Virus record (IMG/VR): IMGVR_UViG_3300048591_000295
Location: 1-21,833 of that record
Length of the DNA stretch: 21,833 nt
Direction: 5' to 3' (one strand)
Origin: a virus
Position numbers and translations under genes: made by a program. The notes below the pieces were generated by a model, which was given only the letters and a program-made list of their open reading frames with translations, was not told the DNA's origin and did not search any database. This document shows, in pieces, positions 1 to 7,316 of the stretch (its first letter is position 1; every line of letters starts with the position of its first letter).

Positions 1-755
1 TGCACGGTAGTTCGTACGCCTACTTTGTCGCCTCTTACGACTTGAATCTTGCCGTTAGGGTCGGAGCGTAGGTAGTCATTTTGGCCTTGCGCCCACTTGA
101 CTGAGGCAAGGTCGGATTGGATGGTTTGGGTGCCTGTAGATATTTTATCGACATAGATAGTCAGGTCTGGCTCTACTGGCTCAAGGGTATTGTCTCCTGC
201 GGGTGTTCGTAGGATGTATTCCAGAAGCCTTCGATCGGTGGGGATAGCAGGTTCGAGGACTTGGTTTTCATCTTCGGTACCCTCGATCCAGTGATAGCCC
301 CCTGCATTGTCACCGACTAGGGCATCAATGCGATTGTAAAGCGATGGGGTGCCGGGTATAGTCTTGTCATTCTCTGTGCCGCCTTCTTGCAGCACTCCTT
401 CGTAGTTCCACTCGTATCCTGCGATATCGACCTGTGTAGCGGAATCAAAAGTGATCGTGCCTCGGGTAACTAACCCCTCTTGAGGGGCTGGAGGTTCTAG
501 GTCTTGGATTTTTTGCCAATCCTCAGACGTTAATACCCCGTTTTGACTTCCGCTTGCTAGGCCGATTGATAGCACCTGAGTGGCAGGATTGATGTATAGG
601 CCGTTTTCTGGTGATCCGATGGTTACGGCAGGATGGCTACCAATTGGGGGTAAAACGGGGTCAATAGGATCATCGACCGCATTAGGCGGACTGACAGGGG
701 TAACGCCCCTCCTTTGTGTCGTAGCTGTATAGAAAGTGCCTTGTACGTTTGCCAT
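1..755 (-). CDS. Distal tail / tail fibre-like protein, cut by the window edge
   Basis: An open frame starts at the ATG at 755-753 and runs off the left edge without a stop, giving at least 251 residues. It begins MANVQGTFYT and is rich in Pro, Gly, Thr and Asn. Residues about 55-85 (NGLYINPATQVLSIGL, then GVLTSEDWQKI) resemble the junction segments found in distal tail and fibre proteins of Bacteroidota phages. It starts 2 bases after the stop of the large tail-tip gene, so it is translated from the same mRNA and is the last tail gene visible. Its position and composition suggest a receptor-binding or fibre-attachment role, but no catalytic motif is seen. By a sampled line count its G+C (above 50% in places) is higher than in the rest of the window. 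The C-terminus, which would show the fibre tip or a chaperone domain, lies outside. Confidence 0.7.
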   Translation of the reverse strand, partial: MANVQGTFYTATTQRRGVTPVSPPNAVDDPIDPVLPPIGSHPAVTIGSPENGLYINPATQVLSIGLASGSQNGVLTSEDWQKIQDLEPPAPQEGLVTRGTITFDSATQVDIAGYEWNYEGVLQEGGTENDKTIPGTPSLYNRIDALVGDNAGGYHWIEGTEDENQVLEPAIPTDRRLLEYILRTPAGDNTLEPVEPDLTIYVDKISTGTQTIQSDLASVKWAQGQNDYLRSDPNGKIQVVRGDKVGVRTTV

Positions 756-757
756 AA

Positions 758-3220
758 TTACGATTCAATCAACCCAAGCTGATGCAGTTCTATTCTCCAA
801 GTGTTTAGCTGAAAATCCAAGTCGATTGCCAGTACCATCCAATACGCACCGTCATAAATGACATTTTGGAACGGTTCTACCTGCAAAGGATTAACCCCGT
901 CTCTTAATACCGTTGCAATCAGTCTTGGATTTCTTCGACCGTACAAGTTAGCAACTTCCTGTAACATTACCTCACTTAGTCTTAGTTCTACTGTACCGTC
1001 AATAGACCAAATACTAGAATGTGGGTAGTTAAATTGAGGTATATTTAGCTTTATTGCAGAGCTTGAGTTATCAGTACCAACATCTCCAATGTAGGTCTCA
1101 ATATCCGGATATACGTTGCTGTATCGGTCAGTAGTTATAAACTTATCCCGAATATCCTGCTTAGTGAATACCTCGTTTTGTTCGATCTTAACGGACATAT
1201 TGCGATAAGATACTGTATATCTATCAGCCGTTCCGCCGTTATTTATAGTTTCATAAAGTCGGATAGTGACTATCCCATCTTCGGGAATGACAATCGGTTT
1301 AATGTCAATGGTATTCCATTCTCTAAGATTGAGCATTGGAAACTCCATAACCGTTTCTGTGGTAGTCCAACTGAAAGTCTGATTTCCATCCCATTGAATG
1401 TAAGACGAACCAACTCGAATCATGACACCGCAAAACTGATTAACGGGCAATGGATCTCCTGAACCTCTAGGAAGTGTTAGAAATTCAATCTTAAAACCTA
1501 AAGTATTCGCTATCCCTTGAGCAACTTGGATTGGGTTCTTGTTTCGGTAACTGTCAATCTCAATATATGAGGTATTTGTATCGGCTATTCCAGCACTTGA
1601 AGTAGTTCCCCAAATCTGGCAATATCCTTCCGAAACAAATTGAACTAATGCTAAACTTGAACCCGTTGGATAACTGTCAGGTTGATTGCTTGGACGTGCA
1701 TTGACATACTTAAAGTTCTTTAATTGATACCTACCGACATAAGGCGAAGTAATACCTAACAGAATCCAATCTTCGTTTCCGAAACTGTATTCGATAAGCC
1801 CTCCTGAAGCAGCCACATCGAGAACCCCCAGTTTCAGTACATTGGTAAACTCCGTATAAACAGGCTTACCAGTCCTTTGCCCTTGCGTAAACTTGCAGGA
1901 CATATCCAAGCCTGAGGTTATTTCCTCCGAATCAATAAAGTCTCCGAAGGTGTCGTAATTGAAACGAGTATAGCTTGGTTTATTTAGCTCAGGTGTTGAA
2001 AGTATGTAGAACTCATTTTTCCACAGAAATAAACGGCAAAGGAAAGGCTTTAGCATCCTGTCTAATATTTCCCCGATATAAAGGGAAGTATTCAGTTCAA
2101 CAAATCCACCGTCAAAGAAAGTAGGGAGTTTACCGTCTTGATATACTGCATTGTCAGGAACTAATAATTGCTCAAATAAGCCTGTATTTCGGTCTAATCT
2201 CGTTTCGTAGATCGAACAGGCCACGGAAATCGGTCTTGCATTGTCAAAGGTTTGATTCACACATCTAACTATTGCCTCCATCATTTCAAATCCTGAAGCT
2301 AATCGGGTAAAGTATGAATCAATAGCCCGAATGGCATCTAAAGACTTCATCCCGTCAACGGCTGTAAATCGTTGGTTTTCTTCGTAGTCTAACTCATTAA
2401 CGGTTAGAAATTGATTTGAAAGGTAGCCCTCCCAGAATAGATTTGACTCGATTAGTAATCGAACCTTCCAGAACCGATACCCACCGTCCAAAAGCTCAAA
2501 GTATTCGTCACGGGTTCCAACTAAGCTAAACGAGATTGAACTAGGCACACGAACGTCTAAGACCTCGGAACCAAAGGAGCCAAAGGAATAGCGTACATTT
2601 GAACAAGGCTTTTTTACCGCTTCACCTTCATAGCCTTCCCGTAGGATTTGCAACTCGATAGCCTGACCTGTTATATCGCAGAACTCGGAATAATAGTATA
2701 GCCCGTGATTATCGGTATAAACTGGAATTCCTGTAGAATTAACCGTAATATCCACATCAGCGGAAGGCATGGTAAAGGTATAGGGATTGGTTCCTCCGAT
2801 TAGAAATCCGTTATTGATATTGAAATCAGTAAATGTAAATCCAGGCACTAATACCGTCTCGATCTCTAAAACAGTTCCTGCCTCGTAATATGGCTGTGCA
2901 ACTCCTCCGTTGACTGTGAACGACCCGATCCCGTTCCCGAACCTCCAAAAAAATCTGAATTCATTGGTGACAACTGGCGCGCCAGACCCCAATATTCGAA
3001 GGTAGATCCCTCCGACTGGCATCGGGAAAAGTGATAGCGGATTGCTAGTTCCCTCTGATTGGTTATTGATAATCCATTCTACATCCGTGTTACCATCGGT
3101 GAAGGTGGCCTGAATAGTCAGGTTAGTACCTTCCTCGTACTGAGACAAAGGGGGCGCACCGTTAACGGTTATCGTTCCCTCACACTGGAAAAAGAAGAAA
3201 TTGAAAGGTTGTAATGCCAT
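758..3220 (-). CDS. Large tail-tip / baseplate protein with N-terminal InlB-like repeats
   Basis: This 820-residue protein lies directly downstream of the tape measure (apart from an inserted plus-strand gene), the usual place of the distal tail or tail-tip hub protein. Residues about 14-60 and 100-165 look like two copies of a Listeria-Bacteroides (InlB B-type) repeat. Both have TVNG near the start, a Y-x-x-GT turn, and an aromatic strand; the second ends in NPYTFTMPSADVDITV. Such beta domains often decorate phage tails and may contact the host surface; that is inference. From about residue 170 onward the protein is a long beta-rich body (DNHGLYYYSEF, FWKVRLLIES, FWEGYL) of the type seen in Bacteroidota prophage tail proteins. 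No peptidase or lysozyme motif was recognised. The start ATG at 3220 lies 81 bases from the divergent gene at 3302. Confidence 0.75.
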   Translation of the reverse strand: MALQPFNFFFFQCEGTITVNGAPPLSQYEEGTNLTIQATFTDGNTDVEWIINNQSEGTSNPLSLFPMPVGGIYLRILGSGAPVVTNEFRFFWRFGNGIGSFTVNGGVAQPYYEAGTVLEIETVLVPGFTFTDFNINNGFLIGGTNPYTFTMPSADVDITVNSTGIPVYTDNHGLYYYSEFCDITGQAIELQILREGYEGEAVKKPCSNVRYSFGSFGSEVLDVRVPSSISFSLVGTRDEYFELLDGGYRFWKVRLLIESNLFWEGYLSNQFLTVNELDYEENQRFTAVDGMKSLDAIRAIDSYFTRLASGFEMMEAIVRCVNQTFDNARPISVACSIYETRLDRNTGLFEQLLVPDNAVYQDGKLPTFFDGGFVELNTSLYIGEILDRMLKPFLCRLFLWKNEFYILSTPELNKPSYTRFNYDTFGDFIDSEEITSGLDMSCKFTQGQRTGKPVYTEFTNVLKLGVLDVAASGGLIEYSFGNEDWILLGITSPYVGRYQLKNFKYVNARPSNQPDSYPTGSSLALVQFVSEGYCQIWGTTSSAGIADTNTSYIEIDSYRNKNPIQVAQGIANTLGFKIEFLTLPRGSGDPLPVNQFCGVMIRVGSSYIQWDGNQTFSWTTTETVMEFPMLNLREWNTIDIKPIVIPEDGIVTIRLYETINNGGTADRYTVSYRNMSVKIEQNEVFTKQDIRDKFITTDRYSNVYPDIETYIGDVGTDNSSSAIKLNIPQFNYPHSSIWSIDGTVELRLSEVMLQEVANLYGRRNPRLIATVLRDGVNPLQVEPFQNVIYDGAYWMVLAIDLDFQLNTWRIELHQLGLIES

Positions 3221-3244
3221 TTACCAAAAATAAGTAAAATAATG

Positions 3245-3276
3245 TTTGGATACTAAAATGGAATTGGTTAGGTTTG
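3245..3276 (+). promoter_or_regulatory. Bacteroidota-type promoter for the ParB-like gene
   Basis: TTTG at 3245-3248, a 20-base spacer and TAGGTTTG at 3269-3276 match the Bacteroidota -33/-7 consensus exactly. The leader that follows is A-rich (AAAACAGATAGATT) and the ATG is 25 bases after the -7 box. It gives the plus-strand gene transcription independent of the late operon. Confidence 0.8.
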
Positions 3277-3301
3277 AATCGAACTTTAAAACAGATAGAT
3301 T

Positions 3302-4114
3302 ATGATTATCGAAAGAAAATTAATTACTCCTAGCATAGCTAAGGAATTACTTGAATCAAACCTTACAAATCGAAGATTAAGACGTGAGGTGGTTTTGGTT
3401 TATTCCAGAGATATTAAAAATGGGAAGTGGAAACAAGACACTGGAGAACTTATTAAGATTTCCAAGGAAAATGTATTGCTAGATGGTCAACATAGGCTTC
3501 ATGCTGTAATTGAGGCAAATATCCCTGTTTTTTTCCACATAGCAAAAGATGTAGATGATTCAGTATTTGACGTTTTAGATACTGGAAAAATGAGGGGTGG
3601 ATCTGACACTTTGCAAGTCCAAGGTATAAAGCATTATAGCAGAGTATCTTCAATAATTACCGGATACAATACTTTGAAAATGGGGCAATCTCAGTTTCAT
3701 TTATCTAAGGCTAGTTCTGCAAGAATGACTAATCAGGATATTTTGAATCTACATAATCAAAGACCTGAATTTTGGCAAGAGGCTTGCAAAAAATCTGATA
3801 GTTGGTACAACCATTTTAGCAAGATTATTTCCTATTCAACAATAGGATCTTTTTACTCAGTTTTTTATGATTTGAGTCCAAAAGATGCTGAATCGTTTTT
3901 TGATCAACTTTGCGTTAATACTATTTTTCCTAAACATTCAGGTATTATCGCATTATCTAAAAAGTTGGTTGATGATCGTATTTCAAACAAGAAAATGACT
4001 CAATCATACCGAAATGCCTATATTTTAAAGGCATGGAACGCTTTTAGGTCTAATAAAGATGTTAAGGTTTTAAACTTTAACCCTGAAAAAGAAGAATATC
4101 CAAAAGCCCTTTAA
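3302..4114 (+). CDS. ParB/sulfiredoxin-fold-like protein with DGQHRL motif
   Basis: This 270-residue protein has the signature of a phage and actinobacterial family related to the ParB N-terminal / sulfiredoxin fold. The visible motifs are TNRRL (residues 22-26), the dipeptide run NGKW (40-43), DGQHRL (61-66) and DTGKMRGGSDTL (93-104). In the ParB/Srx superfamily the DGQHR/GxxRR loop binds a nucleotide or catalyses, but the substrate of this family is not known to me. The C-terminal half is helical with no clear domain. It is carried in reverse orientation between two tail genes, has its own promoter and shares a bidirectional terminator with the tape measure gene. Its A+T content is clearly higher than that of the flanking tail genes. 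This layout is typical of a moron, an independently expressed cargo gene. Possible roles are regulation, DNA modification or defence interference, all unproven. Confidence 0.75.
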   Translation: MIIERKLITPSIAKELLESNLTNRRLRREVVLVYSRDIKNGKWKQDTGELIKISKENVLLDGQHRLHAVIEANIPVFFHIAKDVDDSVFDVLDTGKMRGGSDTLQVQGIKHYSRVSSIITGYNTLKMGQSQFHLSKASSARMTNQDILNLHNQRPEFWQEACKKSDSWYNHFSKIISYSTIGSFYSVFYDLSPKDAESFFDQLCVNTIFPKHSGIIALSKKLVDDRISNKKMTQSYRNAYILKAWNAFRSNKDVKVLNFNPEKEEYPKAL

Positions 4115-4128
4115 TTAGGGCTTTTTTT
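4102..4128. terminator. Bidirectional terminator between convergent genes
   Basis: The hairpin AAAGCCCT-(loop TTAA)-TTAGGGCTTT is flanked by A's on the left and seven T's on the right, so it can end transcription from both sides. The stop codon of the plus-strand gene lies in the loop and the stop of the tape measure gene lies in the T tract. Confidence 0.88.
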
Positions 4129-6271
4129 ACCCCCCTCCCCTTTGACGTTCCTTAAATCGATCGTAAACAAAAACAATGTCCTCTCCGCTTACCCTTGCAT
4201 CTAACCTACCCTGAGCCTTATCGAAGTCAATCGAGCCACTAGGGGTAGGATTGGAAGGGCTTGGAGGTGTGACCGTGTTCGCATTTGTGAATATTTGAGG
4301 GGGACGGCCTGAGCCTGCTGAAGCGGATGGAATTGAACCGCCTCCGCCACCACCGCCATTGAACGCACCCGAGATCAAAGCTAAAGCCCCTCCGATCAAT
4401 ACAGGAAGTAAAGCAAGTCCAATAGGGCCCAAAGATTTCCCAGTCTCAGTGGCCATGAAAATACCATTCGCTAAAGCACCTTTTTTAGCCGTTCCAATAT
4501 TAGCATTAGCAGCCACTTTATTAGCCTGAGCAGTTGCCAAAACCGCTTGAATGATTCTTGGGGCATTTGATAATACTGTACTTACAAATCCCTTAACCGC
4601 ATCATTTTGAATATCCAAGTTAGCAGCTATTGCAGTGCCTAAAGCACCGAATGAATCGGTTATTGTCTTGTTTATGTTTACTATCTCTTCAGCACTTGAC
4701 TTAAATTCATCGGTTGGAATTGTTGGGATTATTACACCGGGAATATTTGGAGAAGTCACAGGTAAATTTCCATCTCTTGCAGGTAATCCAGAAGTATCTA
4801 TTCCAGTATCGACAGGTGTATTAGCCCGTTTAGCGATTGCATTAATCAGGCTTAACTCTTCCCTCAATAAATTAATTTTACCAGTAATTAGATTAACCTC
4901 TTCCTGAGTTTTAGCCAAATCCCTTTCTTTGACCAAATCATTTATTTGCTTAGTCAAACTAGAAATTAATCCTAGCCTTTCAGCTTGAGTTTCGGCAACT
5001 TCAATATTTTGCTCAGTAGCTTTAGTTACCTCCTCAGTATTTACTAAAGTTTCCTTTAAAGCATTATTTGCTACCTCTTGAAGATTGTTTCGATCTTCTT
5101 CAATCCTTAGCAACTGATTTACTGCCTCATTTTCATTCCTTAAAAATCGTATTGTATTTTCAGCTGTTAATTTTCTTCTTAATGCCAAATCCTTTTCACT
5201 AGCATCTTGAGAATTAGCTAAAATTTCAGCCTGCTTATTAGCTTGATCTTGTAGCGTTGCGATCCTTTCTCTAGTTGCTGTAATTTCCTCAAGACTGCTT
5301 TTATTTTGATCTAAAATCAGCCTTTCCTGATCGTTCAAATCTACTATCCTTTTTACAGTAGATTCAAGTTGTGCTTTTGCAACTAATTGTTTTACTACTT
5401 CTTCATAAGCCCCAGCAACCTGCCCTGCTAGGAAAGCCTCATCTGACAAGTTCTTTGAAATAGTAGGAAATTGGTCTCTTAATTCCTTAACAGCTAAAAG
5501 TCTTTTATCCCTTGAAACCGTTTCATCTTCAATAACATCCCTCAAAGAATTGAGTTTGATTATTTCCTGATCTGTATTTTTTAAAGATTCAAACCTTGCA
5601 GAATCTACCTCTGATAGTGATTCTCTAAACTTTTCTAGTTCTTCTCCAAAATCCTTTGTTGCTAATATCCCATCAAAAGCCCCCATCTGATAAGCTGTAA
5701 ACCCTGCCGTCAAAGCTGAAACAGCCAAAAGACCAAGGTTAACAGGGGAAATAATCGAAGCTAATGAAGCCTTGATAGCTGCACCTGTACCGCCTGCCGC
5801 CTTGCTTACATTGGAAAAGTTGCCCGCCAATTGTTGCAAGTTGTTTCCGATACCAATTAGGCCGAACGGAGCATCCTGAATGATTCGGTTAAATTCTTGA
5901 GCTACACCGTTTGCATTAGCCCCTTGTCTTGCTACTTGACCGAAACCATTAGCAGTTGATCCAAGGTTAGTGGAAACGGAACGTCCTAAAGCGTTTAGTC
6001 TAGTTAGTTCCCTGCTAGTTTCTTCCAGTTCAGCATTGTATTTGGCTATTTGAGTCTCATTAGTAGCCTGTGAAAGTGCCGTTCTGAGATTCTTTGCTTT
6101 ATTGGTAAGTTGCTCGATTAGGCCGATCTTATGTTTAAACCCGACATTACCTTTCTCAGACTCTTTATCTGTAGACTCTTCAAAAGACTTAATAGTCGCC
6201 TTGGCTTTATTTAAAGCAGTAGTTAACGCTGTAATATCTGCGCTTAATCTGATTTGGAGTTCATTAGCCAT
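4127..6271 (-). CDS. Tail tape measure protein
   Basis: This 714-residue protein has the layout of a siphophage tape measure. It has a helical, Lys/Glu/Asn-rich N-terminal coiled-coil region (about 1-110), then a Gly/Ala-rich hydrophobic part around residues 130-200 with RIIQDAPFGLIGIGNNLQQL. A long coiled coil covers about 210-470, and a second hydrophobic stretch lies near 620-650, before a Gly/Ser/Pro-rich tail. The DAPFGLIGIGNNL segment is characteristic of Bacteroidota tape measures. The ATG at 6271 (MANELQIRLS) is preferred over an upstream TTG at 6277 because that TTG is part of a -7 promoter box. By the usual rule of about 0.15 nm per residue the tail would be near 107 nm. It follows the G/T chaperone pair, the canonical order, but a terminator separates it from them. 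Confidence 0.93.
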   Translation of the reverse strand: MANELQIRLSADITALTTALNKAKATIKSFEESTDKESEKGNVGFKHKIGLIEQLTNKAKNLRTALSQATNETQIAKYNAELEETSRELTRLNALGRSVSTNLGSTANGFGQVARQGANANGVAQEFNRIIQDAPFGLIGIGNNLQQLAGNFSNVSKAAGGTGAAIKASLASIISPVNLGLLAVSALTAGFTAYQMGAFDGILATKDFGEELEKFRESLSEVDSARFESLKNTDQEIIKLNSLRDVIEDETVSRDKRLLAVKELRDQFPTISKNLSDEAFLAGQVAGAYEEVVKQLVAKAQLESTVKRIVDLNDQERLILDQNKSSLEEITATRERIATLQDQANKQAEILANSQDASEKDLALRRKLTAENTIRFLRNENEAVNQLLRIEEDRNNLQEVANNALKETLVNTEEVTKATEQNIEVAETQAERLGLISSLTKQINDLVKERDLAKTQEEVNLITGKINLLREELSLINAIAKRANTPVDTGIDTSGLPARDGNLPVTSPNIPGVIIPTIPTDEFKSSAEEIVNINKTITDSFGALGTAIAANLDIQNDAVKGFVSTVLSNAPRIIQAVLATAQANKVAANANIGTAKKGALANGIFMATETGKSLGPIGLALLPVLIGGALALISGAFNGGGGGGGSIPSASAGSGRPPQIFTNANTVTPPSPSNPTPSGSIDFDKAQGRLDARVSGEDIVFVYDRFKERQRGGG

Positions 6272-6274
6272 ACC

Positions 6275-6282
6275 CAAAGATA
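6275..6282 (-). promoter_or_regulatory. Possible -7 box just ahead of the tape measure start
   Basis: TATCTTTG on the minus strand fits TAnnTTTG exactly and lies only 3 bases before the ATG at 6271, so a transcript from it would be nearly leaderless. There is no TTTG box 19 or 20 bases upstream, which keeps this call weak. It lies directly after a terminator, where a fresh promoter would make sense. Confidence 0.4.
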
Positions 6283-6283
6283 T

Positions 6284-6311
6284 AAAAAAAGCCCTAATTT
6301 CTAGTTAGGGC
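6284..6311 (-). terminator. Terminator/attenuator between the T chaperone and tape measure
   Basis: On the minus strand GCCCTAA-(7-base loop)-TTAGGGC is followed by seven T's. The stop codon of the T frame lies in the loop. It would reduce read-through from tube and chaperone genes into the tape measure, a protein needed at far lower copy number. Confidence 0.8.
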
Positions 6312-6555
6312 GTTTAGCTTCATTCTGCTTCATAATCTTCTCAATAAAGAACTTGCGTACCTTATCCATTTCCTCTTTAGGCTTGCGCTTCAATCGGTCG
6401 CTTGAAAGTGGTAAATAAGCGTTAATCGACTTCTTACTATCCTTTGTAGGAGTAGAAGCATAGACTTGATATGCTACGACTCTAATCCTTTGCCATTCCC
6501 TTTCCTGTTTATTCTCATATCCTCGAATGGCTAAGACCGTCTCTTTATAGGTCAT
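6301..6555 (-). CDS. Tail assembly chaperone, T part (frameshift extension)
   Basis: This frame is the downstream half of a G/T tail-chaperone pair like that of phage lambda. Counted from its internal ATG at 6555 it codes for 84 residues rich in Lys, Arg and Glu. The frame is open upstream to the slippery run at 6625-6634, adding 23 residues that include GLSPIDFW just before RMTYKE; S-P-x-x-FW-x-M-T is the hallmark of tail assembly chaperone C-terminal parts. A -1 shift would give a G-T fusion of about 241 residues (7025 to 6301). In lambda, gpG and gpGT bind the tape measure and recruit tube subunits. A hairpin at 6556-6576 covers the bases just before the internal ATG, which argues against strong independent initiation there. 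The next gene is the tape measure, as in other siphophages. Confidence 0.85.
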   Translation of the reverse strand: MTYKETVLAIRGYENKQEREWQRIRVVAYQVYASTPTKDSKKSINAYLPLSSDRLKRKPKEEMDKVRKFFIEKIMKQNEAKRPN

Positions 6556-6576
6556 TCGCCAAAAGTCTATTGGCGA
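6556..6576 (-). other. Hairpin ahead of the internal ATG of the T frame
   Basis: TCGCCAA and TTGGCGA form a perfect 7-bp stem with a 7-base loop, ending one base before the ATG at 6555. It lies 48 bases after the slippery site, too far for a classical frameshift stimulator, so masking of the internal start is a likelier role. Confidence 0.5.
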
Positions 6577-6620
6577 TAACCCGATTTCACCAACGCAAAT
6601 CTGGAATAGATCGTCAAAGG

Positions 6621-7025
6621 TTACTTTTTTTTTTCGGCTTGTTCGCCTTCGAGTTCCTGCAACTTCTCAAGGTTCACACCTAAATCATTGAGAAACTTAT
6701 CCCAAATCTTGCCTGTATATTCGATCAATTCAGGCTCGGTCATATTCCCTACTAACTTACCAACCTCTGCAAATGAGTACATCGGTTTAGGGCTATCCGA
6801 TTCAAGCGAGTAACCGACAACACCCGAATAGATAATAGTTTTGCAAGCGAACATAAAGTTTTCAGCATTGATCTTATTGATTTCTTCAAGTAGTGCCGAT
6901 AGGTCAAAGGCTTTTGATTGGTTCCCGAATAATACCGTGCTCATAGCGTTAAGGCTAGAGTTGTTAAAGATCATCGGTATTTCCTGATCGTTGATGGTGA
7001 ATGTTATGAGGTTTGGGGAGGTCAT
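6621..7025 (-). CDS. Tail assembly chaperone, G part
   Basis: This 134-residue protein lies between the tail tube gene and the tape measure, the place of lambda G. It starts MTSPNLITFT, has a short beta-rich start (TFTINDQEIPM) and a helical body, and ends in a charged tail, LEGEQAEKKK, coded by the slippery run. The ATG at 7025-7023 overlaps the TGA of the preceding gene as ATGA, indicating coupled translation; an upstream in-frame TTG at 7034 is therefore not chosen. Most ribosomes would stop at TAA 6623-6621 and make G, while a minority shift to make G-T. The family is recognised from position, size and frameshift layout more than from sequence motifs, which are weakly conserved in G proteins. 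Confidence 0.85.
   Translation of the reverse strand: MTSPNLITFTINDQEIPMIFNNSSLNAMSTVLFGNQSKAFDLSALLEEINKINAENFMFACKTIIYSGVVGYSLESDSPKPMYSFAEVGKLVGNMTEPELIEYTGKIWDKFLNDLGVNLEKLQELEGEQAEKKK
6624..6635 (-). promoter_or_regulatory. Programmed -1 frameshift site A-AAA-AAG in an A10 run
   Basis: The minus strand reads G, ten A's, G, then TAA. In the G frame the codons are GAA AAA AAA AAG TAA, so the heptamer A-AAA-AAG sits directly before the stop. Slipping back one base continues as GTA ACC TTT GAC into the T frame. A-AAA-AAG is the strong heptamer used by E. coli dnaX. RNA polymerase slippage on the A10 run is an alternative route to the same fusion. Confidence 0.87.
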
Positions 7026-7228
7026 ATTAAACAAGATTCTACTAAATTAGAATGATAAGATTCAACAATTTCTAAAGCTTTTTTCAAAGTCTCAATTTCT
7101 TGCCTTTTTTCATCTTGCAAGCATCTTGGAGGATTAGTAGTCAATATCATTGGTAGGCTAGACATTACCTCTAAATCTCTTTCCAAAACCTCAATCAATA
7201 CGTTTAATTCTTTCATTTTCCTATCCAT
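7022..7228 (-). CDS. Small coiled-coil protein of unknown function
   Basis: This 68-residue protein begins MDRKMKELNVLIEVLERDLEV and continues with another charged heptad-like helix (EIETLKKALEIVESY) after a proline-containing break (TTNPPRC). It lies between the terminator after the tail tube gene and the G chaperone, whose ATG overlaps its stop. A -7 box lies 12 bases ahead of its ATG. It could help tail assembly or simply be the leader cistron of the chaperone operon; I do not recognise a family. Coding is supported by the ATGA coupling, the open frame and the absence of a competing frame. Confidence 0.65.
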   Translation of the reverse strand: MDRKMKELNVLIEVLERDLEVMSSLPMILTTNPPRCLQDEKRQEIETLKKALEIVESYHSNLVESCLI

Positions 7229-7240
7229 TTAAGTTCCATC

Positions 7241-7248
7241 CAAACCTA
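7241..7248 (-). promoter_or_regulatory. -7 promoter box for the chaperone transcript
   Basis: TAGGTTTG on the minus strand matches TAnnTTTG and follows the tail tube terminator. The surrounding bases, TTGGTTAGGTTTG, are the same as those at the promoter at 3264-3276 on the plus strand. The -33 position holds TTAG rather than TTTG, so the promoter may be weaker. Confidence 0.55.
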
Positions 7249-7261
7249 ACCAAATAAAATG

Positions 7262-7289
7262 AAAAAAGCTAACCTTTCGGCTAGCTTTT
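7262..7289 (-). terminator. Strong terminator after the tail tube gene
   Basis: On the minus strand AAAGCTAGCC-(GAAA)-GGTTAGCTTT forms a 10-bp stem (one G-T pair) closed by a GAAA tetraloop and followed by six T's. It separates the abundant tail tube message from the chaperone genes. Confidence 0.9.
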
Positions 7290-7316
7290 CGAACTTAAAA
7301 CAAACAGATATGGAAA

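Noticed and set aside
474-487. CCCCTC-TT-GAGGGG hairpin in the distal tail gene
   Set aside because: Inside coding sequence, without a T tract; probably chance from Pro/Gly codons.
695-715. AGGGG-TAACG-CCCCT hairpin near the start of the distal tail gene
   Set aside because: Short stem within coding sequence with no sign of regulation.
1178-1462. 94-codon open frame on the plus strand opposite the tail-tip gene
   Set aside because: It lies wholly inside the 820-residue tail gene on the other strand, has no promoter or leader, and its product shows no protein-like pattern.
4635-4907. 90-codon plus-strand frame opposite the tape measure gene
   Set aside because: A shadow of the coiled-coil coding sequence; no leader or promoter.
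7032-7034. TTG as start of the G chaperone
   Set aside because: The ATG at 7025 makes an ATGA overlap with the preceding stop, which is the usual coupled arrangement.
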